DNA of 64,000 bases from Rhodococcus rhodnii. Lineage in GTDB: Bacteria; Actinomycetota; Actinomycetes; Mycobacteriales; Pseudonocardiaceae. The stretch's first letter is position 1. Every line of letters starts with the position of its first letter. The notes under the pieces are model-generated. The model searched no databases. It had not been told where the DNA came from and saw only the letters and a list, made by a program, of their open reading frames with translations. Where the stretch lies: NCBI GenBank assembly GCA_000720375.1, contig JOAA01000019.1, positions 287,435 through 351,434 of the forward strand. The letters are read 5' to 3'. The translations under genes were made by a program, and so were the position numbers. Shown here piece after piece: positions 8,901-15,886 of the stretch.

Positions 8901-11143
8901 CCGATGCCAACCGCAACGGCCTGTTCGACACCGGCGAATCCGGTGTCGCGGGCGTGACGGTGACCGTCGGCGCGCTGAAGACCACGACCGGGCCAGACGG
9001 GAAATACCTGTTCACGGGCTTGCCTGAGGGCGACCACACGGTGTGCTTCACCGCACCAGGCGACCTGCAGATGACCAAGCCCAACGCGGGCGACGACGGG
9101 CTGGACTCGGACGCCGACCCGGCTTCCGGGTGCGCACCGCCCGTCCGGCTCGGGCCGGGAAGCCGATCCGTACTCACGGTCGACGCCGGACTTTCGTCGC
9201 CGGTGAACCGAATCGGTGACTTCGTCTGGTCGGACCTGAACCGCAACGGCCGCTTCGATTCCGGTGAACCCGGCGTGCCGGGTATGACGGTCACCGCTGG
9301 CGCCTTGCAAACCACCACGGGCGCCGACGGCAAGTACCTGCTGTCGGACGTGCCCGACGGCAAACACCGGGTTTGCTTCGCTGTCAACGGTTTCAAGCTC
9401 GGCGTCGGCGTCGACTCGACCGGTTGCGCACCGGAAGTCTCGGTCGGCCCAGGCAACCGGTCGGTGCTCACGGTGGACGTCGGGCTGTTGTCCGCGCCGA
9501 ACAAGGTCGGTGACCTGGTGTGGCGGGACACCAACCGCAACGGGCTCTACGACTCCGATGAGCCCGGAATGCCCGGAATCACCGTCACCACAGGCAGTCT
9601 CACGACTGTCACCGGCGCCAACGGCGAGTACGCGTTCCCCGAACTCGGGGACGGCAAGCATGTCGTGTGTTTCGTCTTGAAGGACGACCTGCAGCTGACA
9701 AAGCCGTTCGCAGGCTCGGCGGACAAGGACTCCAACGCGGATCCTTCGTCGAAGTGCGCTCCTGCCGTGACACTCGGTCCGAGCAACCGCGAGGACCTGA
9801 CGGTTGACGCGGGCCTGATGTCGCCGGTCAACCGGATCGGCGGGTTCTTGTGGCTGGACCGTAACCGCAATGGCGCTGCGGATCAGGGCGAACTACCCGC
9901 ACCGGGTGTCACGGTCAAGGCCGGGTCGTTGACGGCCGTGACCGACGCTTCCGGCAAGTACCTGTTCAGCGACCTGCCGGACGGGGCGTACCAGGTGTGC
10001 TTCGGGGCGCATCAGGACTTCACGGCTTCGTGTGCCGCCGATGTGGTTCTGGGCGTTGGGAAACGGGAGTTCCTGACTGTCGACGCCGGGTTGGTCGCCC
10101 CGCCGAACCAGATCGGTGACCTGGTCTGGCTGGACTCGAACCGCAACGGTTCATTGGATGCCGATGAGTCCGGGCTGCCGGGGATCACGGTGCACGCAGG
10201 TTCCCTGAAAACTGTCACGGACGCTGCGGGCAAATATCTGTTCAACGACTTGCCAGACGGTTCATATCGCGTCTGCTTCACAGTGCCGGATAACTATCTC
10301 TACACACAGCCCGATGGTTGCGCCGAAACTGTCACGCTTGGTCCAGGCAACAGATCAGTGATGTCGCTGGATGCTGGGCTGCGTCCGCCGAACCAACTGG
10401 GCGGTCTCGTCTGGTACGACACGAACGGCAACGGCATCCCCGACGCGGGCGAAGGCGGGGTCGCCGGGGTTGAGGTGACCGTCGGCTCGCACAAGGTCGT
10501 CACCGGTCCGGACGGCCGGTACCTGGTCGAAGGCCTGCCAGACGGACGGTATGTCGCGTGCTTCGCGCGATTCGGCGAGTACCAGGCCGTCGCCATCGAC
10601 CCGTCGACTTGGTGCACGGCGCCGACTCGGTTGTACGCGGGCAAGTGGGAGGACTTGTCGCTGAACGCGGGTCTCGTGTCGCCACGCAACCGAATCGGCG
10701 ACTTCGTGTGGGTCGACAAGTCCCGAGACGGCCTCCAGGACTCCGCGGAGGCCGGGGCGGCGAACGTGACCGTGGTGCTGCTGGAGGACGGCCAGGAGGT
10801 CGCCAAGACCGTGACCGACAAGAACGGCCGATACCTGTTCGACGGGCTGTCGGACGGCAACTACGTCGTCTGCCTGCCGCGCTCGGAACTGAAGGGCTAC
10901 AGCATCGCCACCCGCGACGCAGGCGAGGACACCCGAGACTCCGATGTGGACACCACCAGCGGCTGCAGCCAACCGGTGTACGTCGGCTCGTCGAAACGCG
11001 AGGTGCTGACGGCCGACATCGGGCTGCTGCCGCCCAAGGCTTTGGCCCACACCGGTGCGTCGATCGGCTGGCTCGTGACCGGCGGAGTCGGAGTCCTCGC
11101 GATCGGACTGCTGCTGCTCCTCTACCGCCGCCGCAAGGCCTAG
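5939..11143 (+). CDS. Giant cell-wall-anchored protein with SdrD B-type repeats
   Basis: Secreted surface protein of 1,734 residues. GTG start with AGGAAAAGGAG just upstream. Domains: signal peptide (1-27, ending TATA-GPS); one B-type domain (30-120, DVNGNGSYDPALEVG); a region of about 380 residues that looks like a beta-propeller or esterase-like beta domain (FGLAYRKQDKRLF, LYTVNLADKKLYVFD); eleven B-type repeats from residue 514, each opening with a variant of IGDFVWSDLNRNG and a Ca-binding D-x-N-x-N-G-x-x-D loop followed by GVTVT and DGKY; then the sorting signal LAHTG at 1702-1706, a membrane helix and RRRK. LAxTG fits class E sortase substrates. Such repeats form rigid calcium-stabilised stalks; ligand unknown. 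No sortase gene is next to it. Confidence 0.88.
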   Translation: MSRVAGLVAAGSLVLAGLAVPTTATAGPSDGTLTVRMVRDVNGNGSYDPALEVGVAGIPVTVTDPAGGTATGTTGPDGVVKVDLGPVTGGGYRVEASIPSTMPHLRPAPTGNGLSGLTEFVSGPNPSITMGVWNPAGYCQANPTLATACQRNISKAGNDPAARSLMTFPFTARGNAPAPTAIAKQGDTGSVFGLAYRKQDKRLFSGAFAKRLAPYGPGGPGAIYVTTPAGATSQFATVPNAGSTQHSDGHDGSFFSVPGKESLGDLEMSEDGTALYTVNLADKKLYVFDATVPAASSPVGAYDIPATGCTNAADWRPSALAAHDGVLYVGGVCAGQDLKAVVLPFQKGAFGAPALTKALGAGWHAWLDRWDLKQITATGADVAYAQPFLTNMAVEGNGDMVLAFRDRFGDQLGHQTPAPNGNNAYNAVIAGTLERGCKQECANTFKDTKTAMGALAMVPGAAKLPVTTLGGATWVDRAAGAASGTFQIADQEGWGKANSLADLEALCDLAPLQLGSRVWFDADKDGIQDGNEPPLQGVKVTATPCAGGAALPAQTTNSKGEYAFSAGVLPDTCYNVKFDFSGAVTTGLPGAPPGSSLKWTVKQAGPNRTADSNVDPASGLATVTTGAAGSVDTTIDAGVIAPTSTLGDTVWMDNNRNGVFDSGEPGVPGVTVTAGSFKAVTGQDGKYVLGELPDGTYQVCFTGWPAGYLPTIANQGSDSADSDADPGSGCAPPVTVGPAKREDLTIDFGVRPPNKVGDLVWSDTNRNGLFDADEPPVPGVTVTVGSLTTVTGLDGKYVFDKLPDGKHTVCFDLKNLPAAFLDFQPTKANQGDDATDSDVDLATGCAPPITLDARNAENFSVDAGLVPPVNRIGDFVWSDLNRDGRQDPGEPGVAGVEVTLGAQKVFTAADGRYMFEGMPDGKYTVCFGRYADFDFVTPNTGDDNKNSDADPKTGCAPEVSVGPGARSVLSVDSGFSAPPQSIGDFVWSDANRNGLFDTGESGVAGVTVTVGALKTTTGPDGKYLFTGLPEGDHTVCFTAPGDLQMTKPNAGDDGLDSDADPASGCAPPVRLGPGSRSVLTVDAGLSSPVNRIGDFVWSDLNRNGRFDSGEPGVPGMTVTAGALQTTTGADGKYLLSDVPDGKHRVCFAVNGFKLGVGVDSTGCAPEVSVGPGNRSVLTVDVGLLSAPNKVGDLVWRDTNRNGLYDSDEPGMPGITVTTGSLTTVTGANGEYAFPELGDGKHVVCFVLKDDLQLTKPFAGSADKDSNADPSSKCAPAVTLGPSNREDLTVDAGLMSPVNRIGGFLWLDRNRNGAADQGELPAPGVTVKAGSLTAVTDASGKYLFSDLPDGAYQVCFGAHQDFTASCAADVVLGVGKREFLTVDAGLVAPPNQIGDLVWLDSNRNGSLDADESGLPGITVHAGSLKTVTDAAGKYLFNDLPDGSYRVCFTVPDNYLYTQPDGCAETVTLGPGNRSVMSLDAGLRPPNQLGGLVWYDTNGNGIPDAGEGGVAGVEVTVGSHKVVTGPDGRYLVEGLPDGRYVACFARFGEYQAVAIDPSTWCTAPTRLYAGKWEDLSLNAGLVSPRNRIGDFVWVDKSRDGLQDSAEAGAANVTVVLLEDGQEVAKTVTDKNGRYLFDGLSDGNYVVCLPRSELKGYSIATRDAGEDTRDSDVDTTSGCSQPVYVGSSKREVLTADIGLLPPKALAHTGASIGWLVTGGVGVLAIGLLLLLYRRRKA
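7478..11035 (+). repeat. Eleven tandem SdrD B-type domain repeats within the surface protein
   Basis: Repeat openings fall at residues 514, 646 and 756 and then continue about every 85-115 residues. Eight of the eleven share a near-constant DNA stretch around the segment encoding GDFVW or GDLVW plus DTNRNG or DLNRNG. Shorter repeats near the C-terminus lack the acidic (DSDADP) segment seen in the first five. Confidence 0.85.
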
Positions 11144-11730
11144 CGCAGGTCAGGGAGGGTTTCGAAGGGTGCAGCGCCGGGTTGGAAGGTGATGGTCGCG
11201 GTCTGGTCGCCGATCTTGGCGTCCAGCCGCCTCAGCCGCCCGGCGCTGTCCACCCAGTAAGTCAACGACCCCGTATCGAAAACATCCACGGCCACACCAC
11301 CGGCCGAATCCGACCGCAACCAGCGAGCAGAATCCGGCACCTCATCAGGACGATCAGCACTGAGACCGGTCAAAAGCACCAGCACGGTGTCCAGTTCGGC
11401 GCCTTTCTGCAAAGGCCGGTACTGCCAGTCGGGACCTTGGCGGACAGCGAGCAACTCCGGGCTCCATTGCAACTCCCCACCAGCCGCAGTATCCGTGCGA
11501 CCCTCGGTGGACAGCGCGGCCGAGCCGATCCGGGACACGAAATCCATCCGGCCGACCAGCCGAAGCACACCGGCCGCCGTCGGCACCCGGGCATCCATCG
11601 ACGCGAACCGGACCGCATGGTTGCTGACCCGGACGTTGGCGAGCCGGGTCGCCTCTTCCGAAGACAACTCCCGGGGACCGCCACCGCAGGCCACCAGAAC
11701 CAGACACCCCATGATGACCAGCCGCTTCAC
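11140..11730 (-). CDS. Predicted lipoprotein, LppX/LprG-like
   Basis: Exported lipoprotein of 196 residues with an N-terminal signal and lipobox VACG (MKRLVIMGCLVLVACGGG). The body contains the pattern of the LppX/LprAFG family of lipid-binding lipoproteins (VRFASMDARV...RMDFVSR..., then the strand LTYWVDSAGRLRRLDAKIG and ATITF near the C-terminus), but similarity is by pattern only. Its stop overlaps that of the giant surface protein by four bases, tail to tail. No partner gene precedes it: the cysteine leader peptide lies divergently 114 bases away. Confidence 0.65.
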   Translation of the reverse strand: MKRLVIMGCLVLVACGGGPRELSSEEATRLANVRVSNHAVRFASMDARVPTAAGVLRLVGRMDFVSRIGSAALSTEGRTDTAAGGELQWSPELLAVRQGPDWQYRPLQKGAELDTVLVLLTGLSADRPDEVPDSARWLRSDSAGGVAVDVFDTGSLTYWVDSAGRLRRLDAKIGDQTATITFQPGAAPFETLPDLR

Positions 11731-11831
11731 GATTCGGCAGGGTAATCACGCGCTGACCTCGGCACGGGGATCCTCACTCGATCGGGTTTCTCAGTGGGTG
11801 GACAGCGGTGCTCTGAAATGTGAGATCCAGG

Positions 11832-11837
11832 TAGTCT
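11832..11837 (+). promoter_or_regulatory. -10 box for a leaderless transcript
   Basis: TAGTCT ends 7 bases before the GTG of the cysteine leader peptide, the spacing expected if transcription starts at the start codon. No convincing -35 hexamer was seen. Confidence 0.6.
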
Positions 11838-11844
11838 CGCGACC

Positions 11845-11922
11845 GTGTATACGTTGCTGACCAGGCGCCGCGCGGTGGATTACTGCCGCGTGGATTCCAG
11901 CCTCTGTCCAGCAACCCTCTGA
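11845..11922 (+). CDS. Leaderless cysteine leader peptide (25 residues)
   Basis: Short ORF reading V-YTLLTRRRAVDYCRVDSSLCPATL. It matches the actinobacterial leader-peptide type found upstream of sulfur genes (LTRRRAVDxCR followed by a later Cys). Cysteines fall at codons 14 and 21. The GTG directly follows a -10 box, so the mRNA is probably leaderless. Sixty-six bases downstream lies the DUF4395-cysA2-sseC operon. In mycobacteria comparable leaderless cysteine-rich sORFs attenuate downstream genes according to cysteine supply; the same job is inferred here. Confidence 0.8.
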   Translation: MYTLLTRRRAVDYCRVDSSLCPATL

Positions 11923-11983
11923 CCAGGCGATCCCGCGCGCCCTGATGCGGCGCACCCCCATGCTTGCCCCCAGGTCAGGAGGA
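11919..11983 (+). promoter_or_regulatory. Candidate attenuator helix masking the DUF4395 Shine-Dalgarno
   Basis: CTGACC at 11919-11924, overlapping the leader-peptide stop, can pair with GGTCAG at 11973-11978, next to and inside AGGAGGA at 11977-11983. A competing pairing is CCTGA 11941-11945 with TCAGG 11975-11979. A ribosome paused at the second Cys codon (11905-11907) would cover the first pairing arm and free the ribosome-binding site. Pairings are read directly; the mechanism is inferred. Confidence 0.5.
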
Positions 11984-11987
11984 CACG

Positions 11988-12431
11988 ATGTCCGCAGGCC
12001 CACCCGTTGATCCCCGTGGTCCCAGGCTCGCCGCCTGGATCACGACCGTCGTCTTGGCCGTTGCGCTCGCCACGCAGTGGTGGCCGCTGCTGGCCGTCCA
12101 GGCTGTCGTCTTCGCCATCGGCGCGTTCGTCGGGTTGAAGTACGCACCATATTCGTTGATCTACCGCTACCTCGTCGCGCCGCGGCTTGCGCCGACCGAT
12201 GAGCGTGAAGATGCGGCGCCGTTGCGGTTCGCGCAGGGCGTCGGGTTCGCGTTCGCTGCTGTCGGCACCGTCGGGTTCGCGCTCGGTAGCACCGCGCTCG
12301 GCCTCGTCGCGACGGCGTTCGCGCTGGCCGCGGCCTTCCTCAACGCGGCTTTCGGCTTCTGCCTCGGCTGCGAGACCTACCTGCTCTTGCGCAGGCTCAC
12401 CCCGTCCGTCGGCCGGCAGACACCGGCCTGA
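11988..12431 (+). CDS. DUF4395 membrane protein of the sulfur operon
   Basis: Integral membrane protein of 147 residues with about four helices (AAWITTVVLAVALATQWW, LLAVQAVVFAIGAFVGL, a central pair, and ALAAAFLNAAFGFCLGCETYLLL). The conserved DUF4395 end contains the motif FCLGCE, whose two cysteines could carry sulfur or bind metal. ATG at 11988 with AGGAGGA five bases upstream; an earlier in-frame ATG at 11964 lacks a ribosome-binding site. It precedes cysA2 by 39 bases, an arrangement common in actinobacteria, so a role in sulfane sulfur transport or handling is plausible but unproved. Confidence 0.85.
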   Translation: MSAGPPVDPRGPRLAAWITTVVLAVALATQWWPLLAVQAVVFAIGAFVGLKYAPYSLIYRYLVAPRLAPTDEREDAAPLRFAQGVGFAFAAVGTVGFALGSTALGLVATAFALAAAFLNAAFGFCLGCETYLLLRRLTPSVGRQTPA

Positions 12432-12470
12432 TCCACCACCAACCCCTAGAAAGAAAGCGAGAGGCGCTCG

Positions 12471-13313
12471 ATGAGCCGCGAAAACGTGCTGGTGTCGGCC
12501 CAGTGGGCCGAGGACAACCTCGAGACGCCGGGGGTGGTTTTCGTCGAGGTCGACGAGGACACCAGCGCATACGAGACCGGGCACATCCCGGGTGCCATCA
12601 AGATCGACTGGAAGAACGAGCTGCAGGACCCGGTCCGCCGCGACTTCGTCGACCGGGCCGGCTTCGAGAAGCTGTTGTCCGCCAAGGGTGTCGGCAACGA
12701 CGACCTGGTGATCCTGTACGGCGGCAACAACAACTGGTTCGCCGCGTACGCGTACTGGTACTTCAAGCTGTACGGCCACGACACGGTCAAGCTGCTCGAC
12801 GGCGGCCGTAAGAAGTGGGAGCTTGACGGTCGTCCACTGTCGCAGGACGTCGTCAAGCGCGACGAGACCACGTACACCGCGCAGGAGCAGAACCTCAAGC
12901 TGCGGGCGTTCCGTGACGAGGTCGTCCAGGCCATCAACACCAAGAACCTCGTCGACGTGCGGTCGCCGGATGAGTTCAGCGGCAAGCTGCTCGCCCCCGC
13001 GCACCTGCCGCAGGAGTCCGCGCAGCGTCCCGGCCACGTGCCGAGCGCGATCAACGTGCCGTGGGCCAAGGCCGCGAACGAGGACGGGACGTTCAAGTCC
13101 GACGACGAGCTTCGTGAGATCTACAAGGAAGCCGGCATCGACGAGGCCAAGGCGACCATCGCGTACTGCCGTATCGGCGAGCGCTCGTCGCACACGTGGT
13201 TCGCGCTGCACGAGCTCCTCGGCTACGAGGACGTCAAGAACTACGACGGTTCATGGACCGAGTACGGGTCGCTGGTCGGCGTCCCGGTTGAAACCGGCAC
13301 TGGCAAGGAGTGA
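12471..13313 (+). CDS. cysA2: Thiosulfate sulfurtransferase (two-domain rhodanese)
   Basis: Cytosolic sulfurtransferase of 280 residues, closely resembling M. tuberculosis CysA2/CysA3 in sequence and length (277). Two rhodanese domains: an inactive N-terminal one (EVDEDTSAYETGHIPGAI) and a catalytic C-terminal one with the active-site loop CRIGERSS, nucleophile C233. It moves sulfane sulfur from donors such as thiosulfate to thiol acceptors. ATG at 12471 is preceded by GAGAGG. Followed by sseC with overlapping or near-overlapping codons. The name cysA2 is historical and does not mean the sulfate ABC ATPase. Confidence 0.93.
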   Translation: MSRENVLVSAQWAEDNLETPGVVFVEVDEDTSAYETGHIPGAIKIDWKNELQDPVRRDFVDRAGFEKLLSAKGVGNDDLVILYGGNNNWFAAYAYWYFKLYGHDTVKLLDGGRKKWELDGRPLSQDVVKRDETTYTAQEQNLKLRAFRDEVVQAINTKNLVDVRSPDEFSGKLLAPAHLPQESAQRPGHVPSAINVPWAKAANEDGTFKSDDELREIYKEAGIDEAKATIAYCRIGERSSHTWFALHELLGYEDVKNYDGSWTEYGSLVGVPVETGTGKE

Positions 13314-13315
13314 AT

Positions 13316-13615
13316 GTGAGCAGCAGCTGCGGAGCACCCGACCAGTCGGCGCCGATCGCCGACGCAGGCGGGCAGACCGTCCTTTCCGGACGGGTCCTGT
13401 CCGGTGAGGCCCCCGTCGGCGGCGCGTTCGTGCGCCTGCTCGACGGCAACGGGGACTTCACCGGCGAGGTCGTCTCCTCGCCCAACGGCGAGTTCCGGTT
13501 CTACGCCGCGCCTGGCTCGTGGACGGTGCGCGCACTGCACCGCACAGGCAACGGTGAGGCGTCGATCCAGGCGGACGGTCCTGGCGTGCACGAGGTGGCC
13601 GTAGCCGTCGCCTGA
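13316..13615 (+). CDS. sseC: SseC family protein (DUF1416)
   Basis: Small protein of 99 residues of the DUF1416 family, always found with CysA2-type sulfurtransferases. Conserved segments: TVLSGRVLSGEAPVGGAFVRLLD, split by GNGDFTGEVV, and the transthyretin-like strands FRFYAAPGSWTVRAL. An N-terminal SSCG carries the only cysteine. GTG at 13316 has AAGGAG five bases upstream; the GTG at 13310 overlapping the cysA2 stop has none. Function unknown, probably sulfur handling. A strong terminator follows. Confidence 0.88.
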   Translation: MSSSCGAPDQSAPIADAGGQTVLSGRVLSGEAPVGGAFVRLLDGNGDFTGEVVSSPNGEFRFYAAPGSWTVRALHRTGNGEASIQADGPGVHEVAVAVA

Positions 13616-13629
13616 CCTGTCCAGCACTG

Positions 13630-13666
13630 AACCCGGGTAGCCCGAACGGGCTATCCGGGTTTTTGT
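13630..13666 (+). terminator. Rho-independent terminator of the sulfur operon
   Basis: AACCCGGGTAGCCCG and its partner GGGCTATCCGGGTT form a GC-rich stem with one mismatch and a 3-base loop, followed directly by TTTTTGTT. It lies 15 bases after the sseC stop. Confidence 0.92.
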
Positions 13667-13761
13667 TCCCGCTTGTGCAACCTCCCCATGGCGTGGCCGT
13701 CTTTATAGGCATAAGGGCGACAACAGCCCACACAATCACTACCCGCTGGGGGAGAAATCCA

Positions 13762-14400
13762 ATGAAGAAGCTTGTGCTCCGTGCTGCCGTTTTGGCGATG
13801 CTGACCGCCGGAATCGCGACCGCTTCCGGAATTGCCGGAGCGAGTGGGGCAATGGCCTGCGGAAATGACCCGGAAAAGTCGTACACCTTCGCGGCGAGCT
13901 TGCCACAGGTCAAATTCGGCGATCGGGGATCAAACGTTGTCGCCCTGCAACTCGCCTTGCGCAAGGAAGGGTACGACCTGCAGGGAACCGGCCAATACTC
14001 CGTCAGAACGCTGGCCGCCGTGCAGCATTTCCAGCGCAAGCACGGAATCAAGGCGAGCGGCATCGTCGGCACCAGGACGTGGACCGCGCTTGTCGGCCAC
14101 AAGCAGCACAGCCTGACCGGCAAGTTCGTCGGCGCGCCGACCTTCAGCATCCTGCCCGGCGAGCGCAACCTGGACAAACTGGCCACGCTGCGGGGCGTGC
14201 TCGAGCGGATCCACCCGTACTCGTCGTTGCCGCAGAAAGGCGTCCATGACCCAGGCTTCGACACCTACGGCCCGGAGACCCAGGCGCTCGTGAAGGACTT
14301 CCAGAAGCGCACCGGCATCAAGGCGAGCGGAATTGTCGGCCCGAAGACGTGGGCCGCGTTGATCCACGCAGTCTCGGTCAGCGGCGGTTGGACCTGCTGA
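13762..14400 (+). CDS. Secreted two-domain peptidoglycan-binding protein A
   Basis: Exported protein of 212 residues. ATG at 13762 follows GGGGGAGA. Signal peptide ends around ASGAMA, and the mature protein starts CGNDP. Two PG_binding_1 domains follow: residues about 50-110 (GDRGSNVVALQLALRKEGY ... GIVGTRTW) and about 165-210 (ETQALVKDFQKRTGIKASG). It ends SGGWTC, so the mature protein has a cysteine near each end, suggesting a disulfide or a link to a partner. No catalytic domain. Its downstream neighbour is a paralog built on the same plan. Likely a cell-wall-binding structural or regulatory protein. Confidence 0.82.
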   Translation: MKKLVLRAAVLAMLTAGIATASGIAGASGAMACGNDPEKSYTFAASLPQVKFGDRGSNVVALQLALRKEGYDLQGTGQYSVRTLAAVQHFQRKHGIKASGIVGTRTWTALVGHKQHSLTGKFVGAPTFSILPGERNLDKLATLRGVLERIHPYSSLPQKGVHDPGFDTYGPETQALVKDFQKRTGIKASGIVGPKTWAALIHAVSVSGGWTC

Positions 14401-14429
14401 CCAATCAACAAATCGGGGAGGGGAAAACA

Positions 14430-15050
14430 ATGCGTACTTTCTTGATCAAAGCTCTCGCGGTCGCGGTCTTTCCCGGGGGAATGGCCGTCACCACAGGAAT
14501 CATCGCCGCCAGCCCGGCAATGGCGTGCGGTGAGGAGCAGCAGCGGTCCGATCGGCTCGCGTCGACTCTGCCGCAAGTGAACCCGGGCGACACCGGGCAG
14601 AACGTTCTGGCATTGCAGCTGTCGCTGCGCAACGAGGGTTACACCTACCTCAACGGCACCGGCAATTACGCCGGCAACACGCTCACCGCGGCGCAGGATT
14701 TCCAGCGCAAGAACGGAATCAACCCGAGCGGGATCGTCGGCTCGAAGACCTGGCACGCACTGGTCGGCAAGCTGCCGCCGTCGCTGACCGGCAACGGCGC
14801 GGTCACACCGCCGAGCTTCGGCATCAATCCGGGTGAGACCGACCAGGACAAGCTGAACTACCTCTACAACGCCCTGATGCGGATCCATCCGTACCAGCTG
14901 ACCGAGTGGGGCGCGTACGACGGCCACATCGTCGCGATGGTGCAGGACTTCCAGCGCCGCGCCGGGATCAAGGACAGCGGCATCGTCGGTCCCAAGACGT
15001 GGAACGCGCTGTACCTGGTGGTCTCCGCCAGTGGCGGGTGGGGCTGCTGA
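14430..15050 (+). CDS. Secreted two-domain peptidoglycan-binding protein B
   Basis: Paralog of the preceding gene, 206 residues, 29 bases downstream with GGGGAGGGG before the ATG. Signal peptide ends ASPAMA, mature start CGEEQ, two PG_binding_1 domains (GDTGQNVLALQLSLRNEGY ... GIVGSKTW; DFQRRAGIKDSGIVGPKTW), and C-terminus SGGWGC. Both terminal cysteines and the inter-domain proline/glycine spacer are kept, although the intervening sequence has drifted, so the pair arose by an old tandem duplication under selection. Probably cotranscribed with protein A. Confidence 0.82.
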   Translation: MRTFLIKALAVAVFPGGMAVTTGIIAASPAMACGEEQQRSDRLASTLPQVNPGDTGQNVLALQLSLRNEGYTYLNGTGNYAGNTLTAAQDFQRKNGINPSGIVGSKTWHALVGKLPPSLTGNGAVTPPSFGINPGETDQDKLNYLYNALMRIHPYQLTEWGAYDGHIVAMVQDFQRRAGIKDSGIVGPKTWNALYLVVSASGGWGC

Positions 15051-15073
15051 CCACCCTGAATGAGGGGGATAAA

Positions 15074-15110
15074 GAGGAGGGAGGACGCCGGTGGGGTGTC
15101 CTCCCTCCTC
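15074..15110 (+). terminator. 13-bp perfect hairpin after the peptidoglycan-binding pair
   Basis: GAGGAGGGAGGAC pairs with GTCCTCCCTCCTC over 13 bases with an 11-base loop. There is no T tract, so it may act as a transcript end or stabiliser. The next promoter begins 22 bases later. Confidence 0.7.
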
Positions 15111-15131
15111 GGGCTGCCCCGGGCAGCCGGT

Positions 15132-15137
15132 TATCCT
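15132..15137 (+). promoter_or_regulatory. -10 box for the leaderless 32-residue peptide gene
   Basis: TATCCT ends 7 bases before the GTG at 15145, the same geometry as at 11832 and elsewhere in the window. Confidence 0.6.
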
Positions 15138-15144
15138 CAGTGCC

Positions 15145-15243
15145 GTGGAGCTGATTTTCACCTCGCTGCTGGTCATCATGGCCCTGGCGACCTTGTGGTT
15201 CGCCGGCTATGTCGTCTATCGGCTGTACAGCGACAAGCGCTGA
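15145..15243 (+). CDS. 32-residue single-pass membrane peptide
   Basis: Reads [18 protein letters not shown], then [14 protein letters not shown]: one hydrophobic helix of about 20 residues followed by a short basic tail. The start directly follows a -10 box, so it is probably leaderless. Its TGA overlaps the ATG of the nitrobindin-like gene (TGATG), which points to translational coupling and argues that this ORF is real despite its size. No known family was recognised. A role as a membrane tether or as a translation initiator for the downstream gene are both possible. Confidence 0.65.
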   Translation: MELIFTSLLVIMALATLWFAGYVVYRLYSDKR

Positions 15244-15884
15244 TGAGCACGGACAACAGCGACACGGTGCCGGGTAGTGGCGACGCTGCCGTGCAGGCCG
15301 CGGCGGAGCGGGCGAAGCTGACCCGCCACCGCAACCTGCCCCAGTTCGACGACCTGCCGATTCCCGGGGACACCGCGAACCTGCGGGAAGGGCCGAACCT
15401 CAACGACGCCCTGCTGGCGCTGCTGCCGCTGGTCGGGGTGTGGCGTGGCGAGGGCGAAGTCGTCTATCCCACATTGGATCAAACTCACAAGTTCGGCCAG
15501 CAGATCACGTTCGCCCACGACGGCAGGCCGTTCCTGTCCTACGAGGCCCGCGCCTGGCTGCTGGACGACGACGGCAATGTGATCCGGCCGGCGGCTCGGG
15601 AAGTCGGCTGGTGGCGCGTGCAGGCCGACGACACGATCGAGCTGCTTCTCGCGCACGCCACCGGAATCGTCGAGATCTTCTACGGCGAGCCGCGCACCCA
15701 GACCTCGTGGGAGCTGACCACGGATGCCGTCGTGCGGACCTCGTCGGCCAAGGAGGTCAACGGCGCCAAGCGGTTGTACGGCCTGGTCAACAACGGCGAC
15801 CTCGCGTACGTCGAGGAACGCACGATGGTCGGCCAGGACCTCCAGCCGCACACTTCGGCTTACCTGACACGCGTCGTCGGCTGA
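15243..15884 (+). CDS. Nitrobindin / FABP-like heme-binding domain protein
   Basis: Cytosolic protein of 213 residues related to M. tuberculosis Rv0813c and the nitrobindin family, ten-stranded beta-barrels that bind ferric heme and react with NO or peroxynitrite. Signature GVWRGEGEV (the G-x-W-x-G-x-G motif) at about 65-73, and a C-terminal histidine in [12 protein letters not shown] that fits the heme ligand position. The first 45 residues form a polar extension ([10 protein letters not shown]...). The ATG overlaps the small membrane peptide's stop. Heme binding is inferred from family; the Rv0813c branch was first described as fatty-acid-binding-protein-like. Confidence 0.85.
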   Translation: MSTDNSDTVPGSGDAAVQAAAERAKLTRHRNLPQFDDLPIPGDTANLREGPNLNDALLALLPLVGVWRGEGEVVYPTLDQTHKFGQQITFAHDGRPFLSYEARAWLLDDDGNVIRPAAREVGWWRVQADDTIELLLAHATGIVEIFYGEPRTQTSWELTTDAVVRTSSAKEVNGAKRLYGLVNNGDLAYVEERTMVGQDLQPHTSAYLTRVVG

Positions 15885-15886
15885 GC

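Noticed and set aside
7657..9661. Minus-strand frames of over 600 residues across the surface protein
   Set aside because: They are mirror translations of the repeat DNA on the plus strand, so they look repetitive; no start signal or known domain.
11798..11804. -35 hexamer TGGACA for the Cys leader promoter
   Set aside because: The spacing to the -10 box is 27 bases, too long for a sigma-70-type promoter.
13663..13761. Longer start for peptidoglycan-binding protein A
   Set aside because: It would begin inside the terminator of the sulfur operon and place about 30 extra residues before an evident signal peptide.
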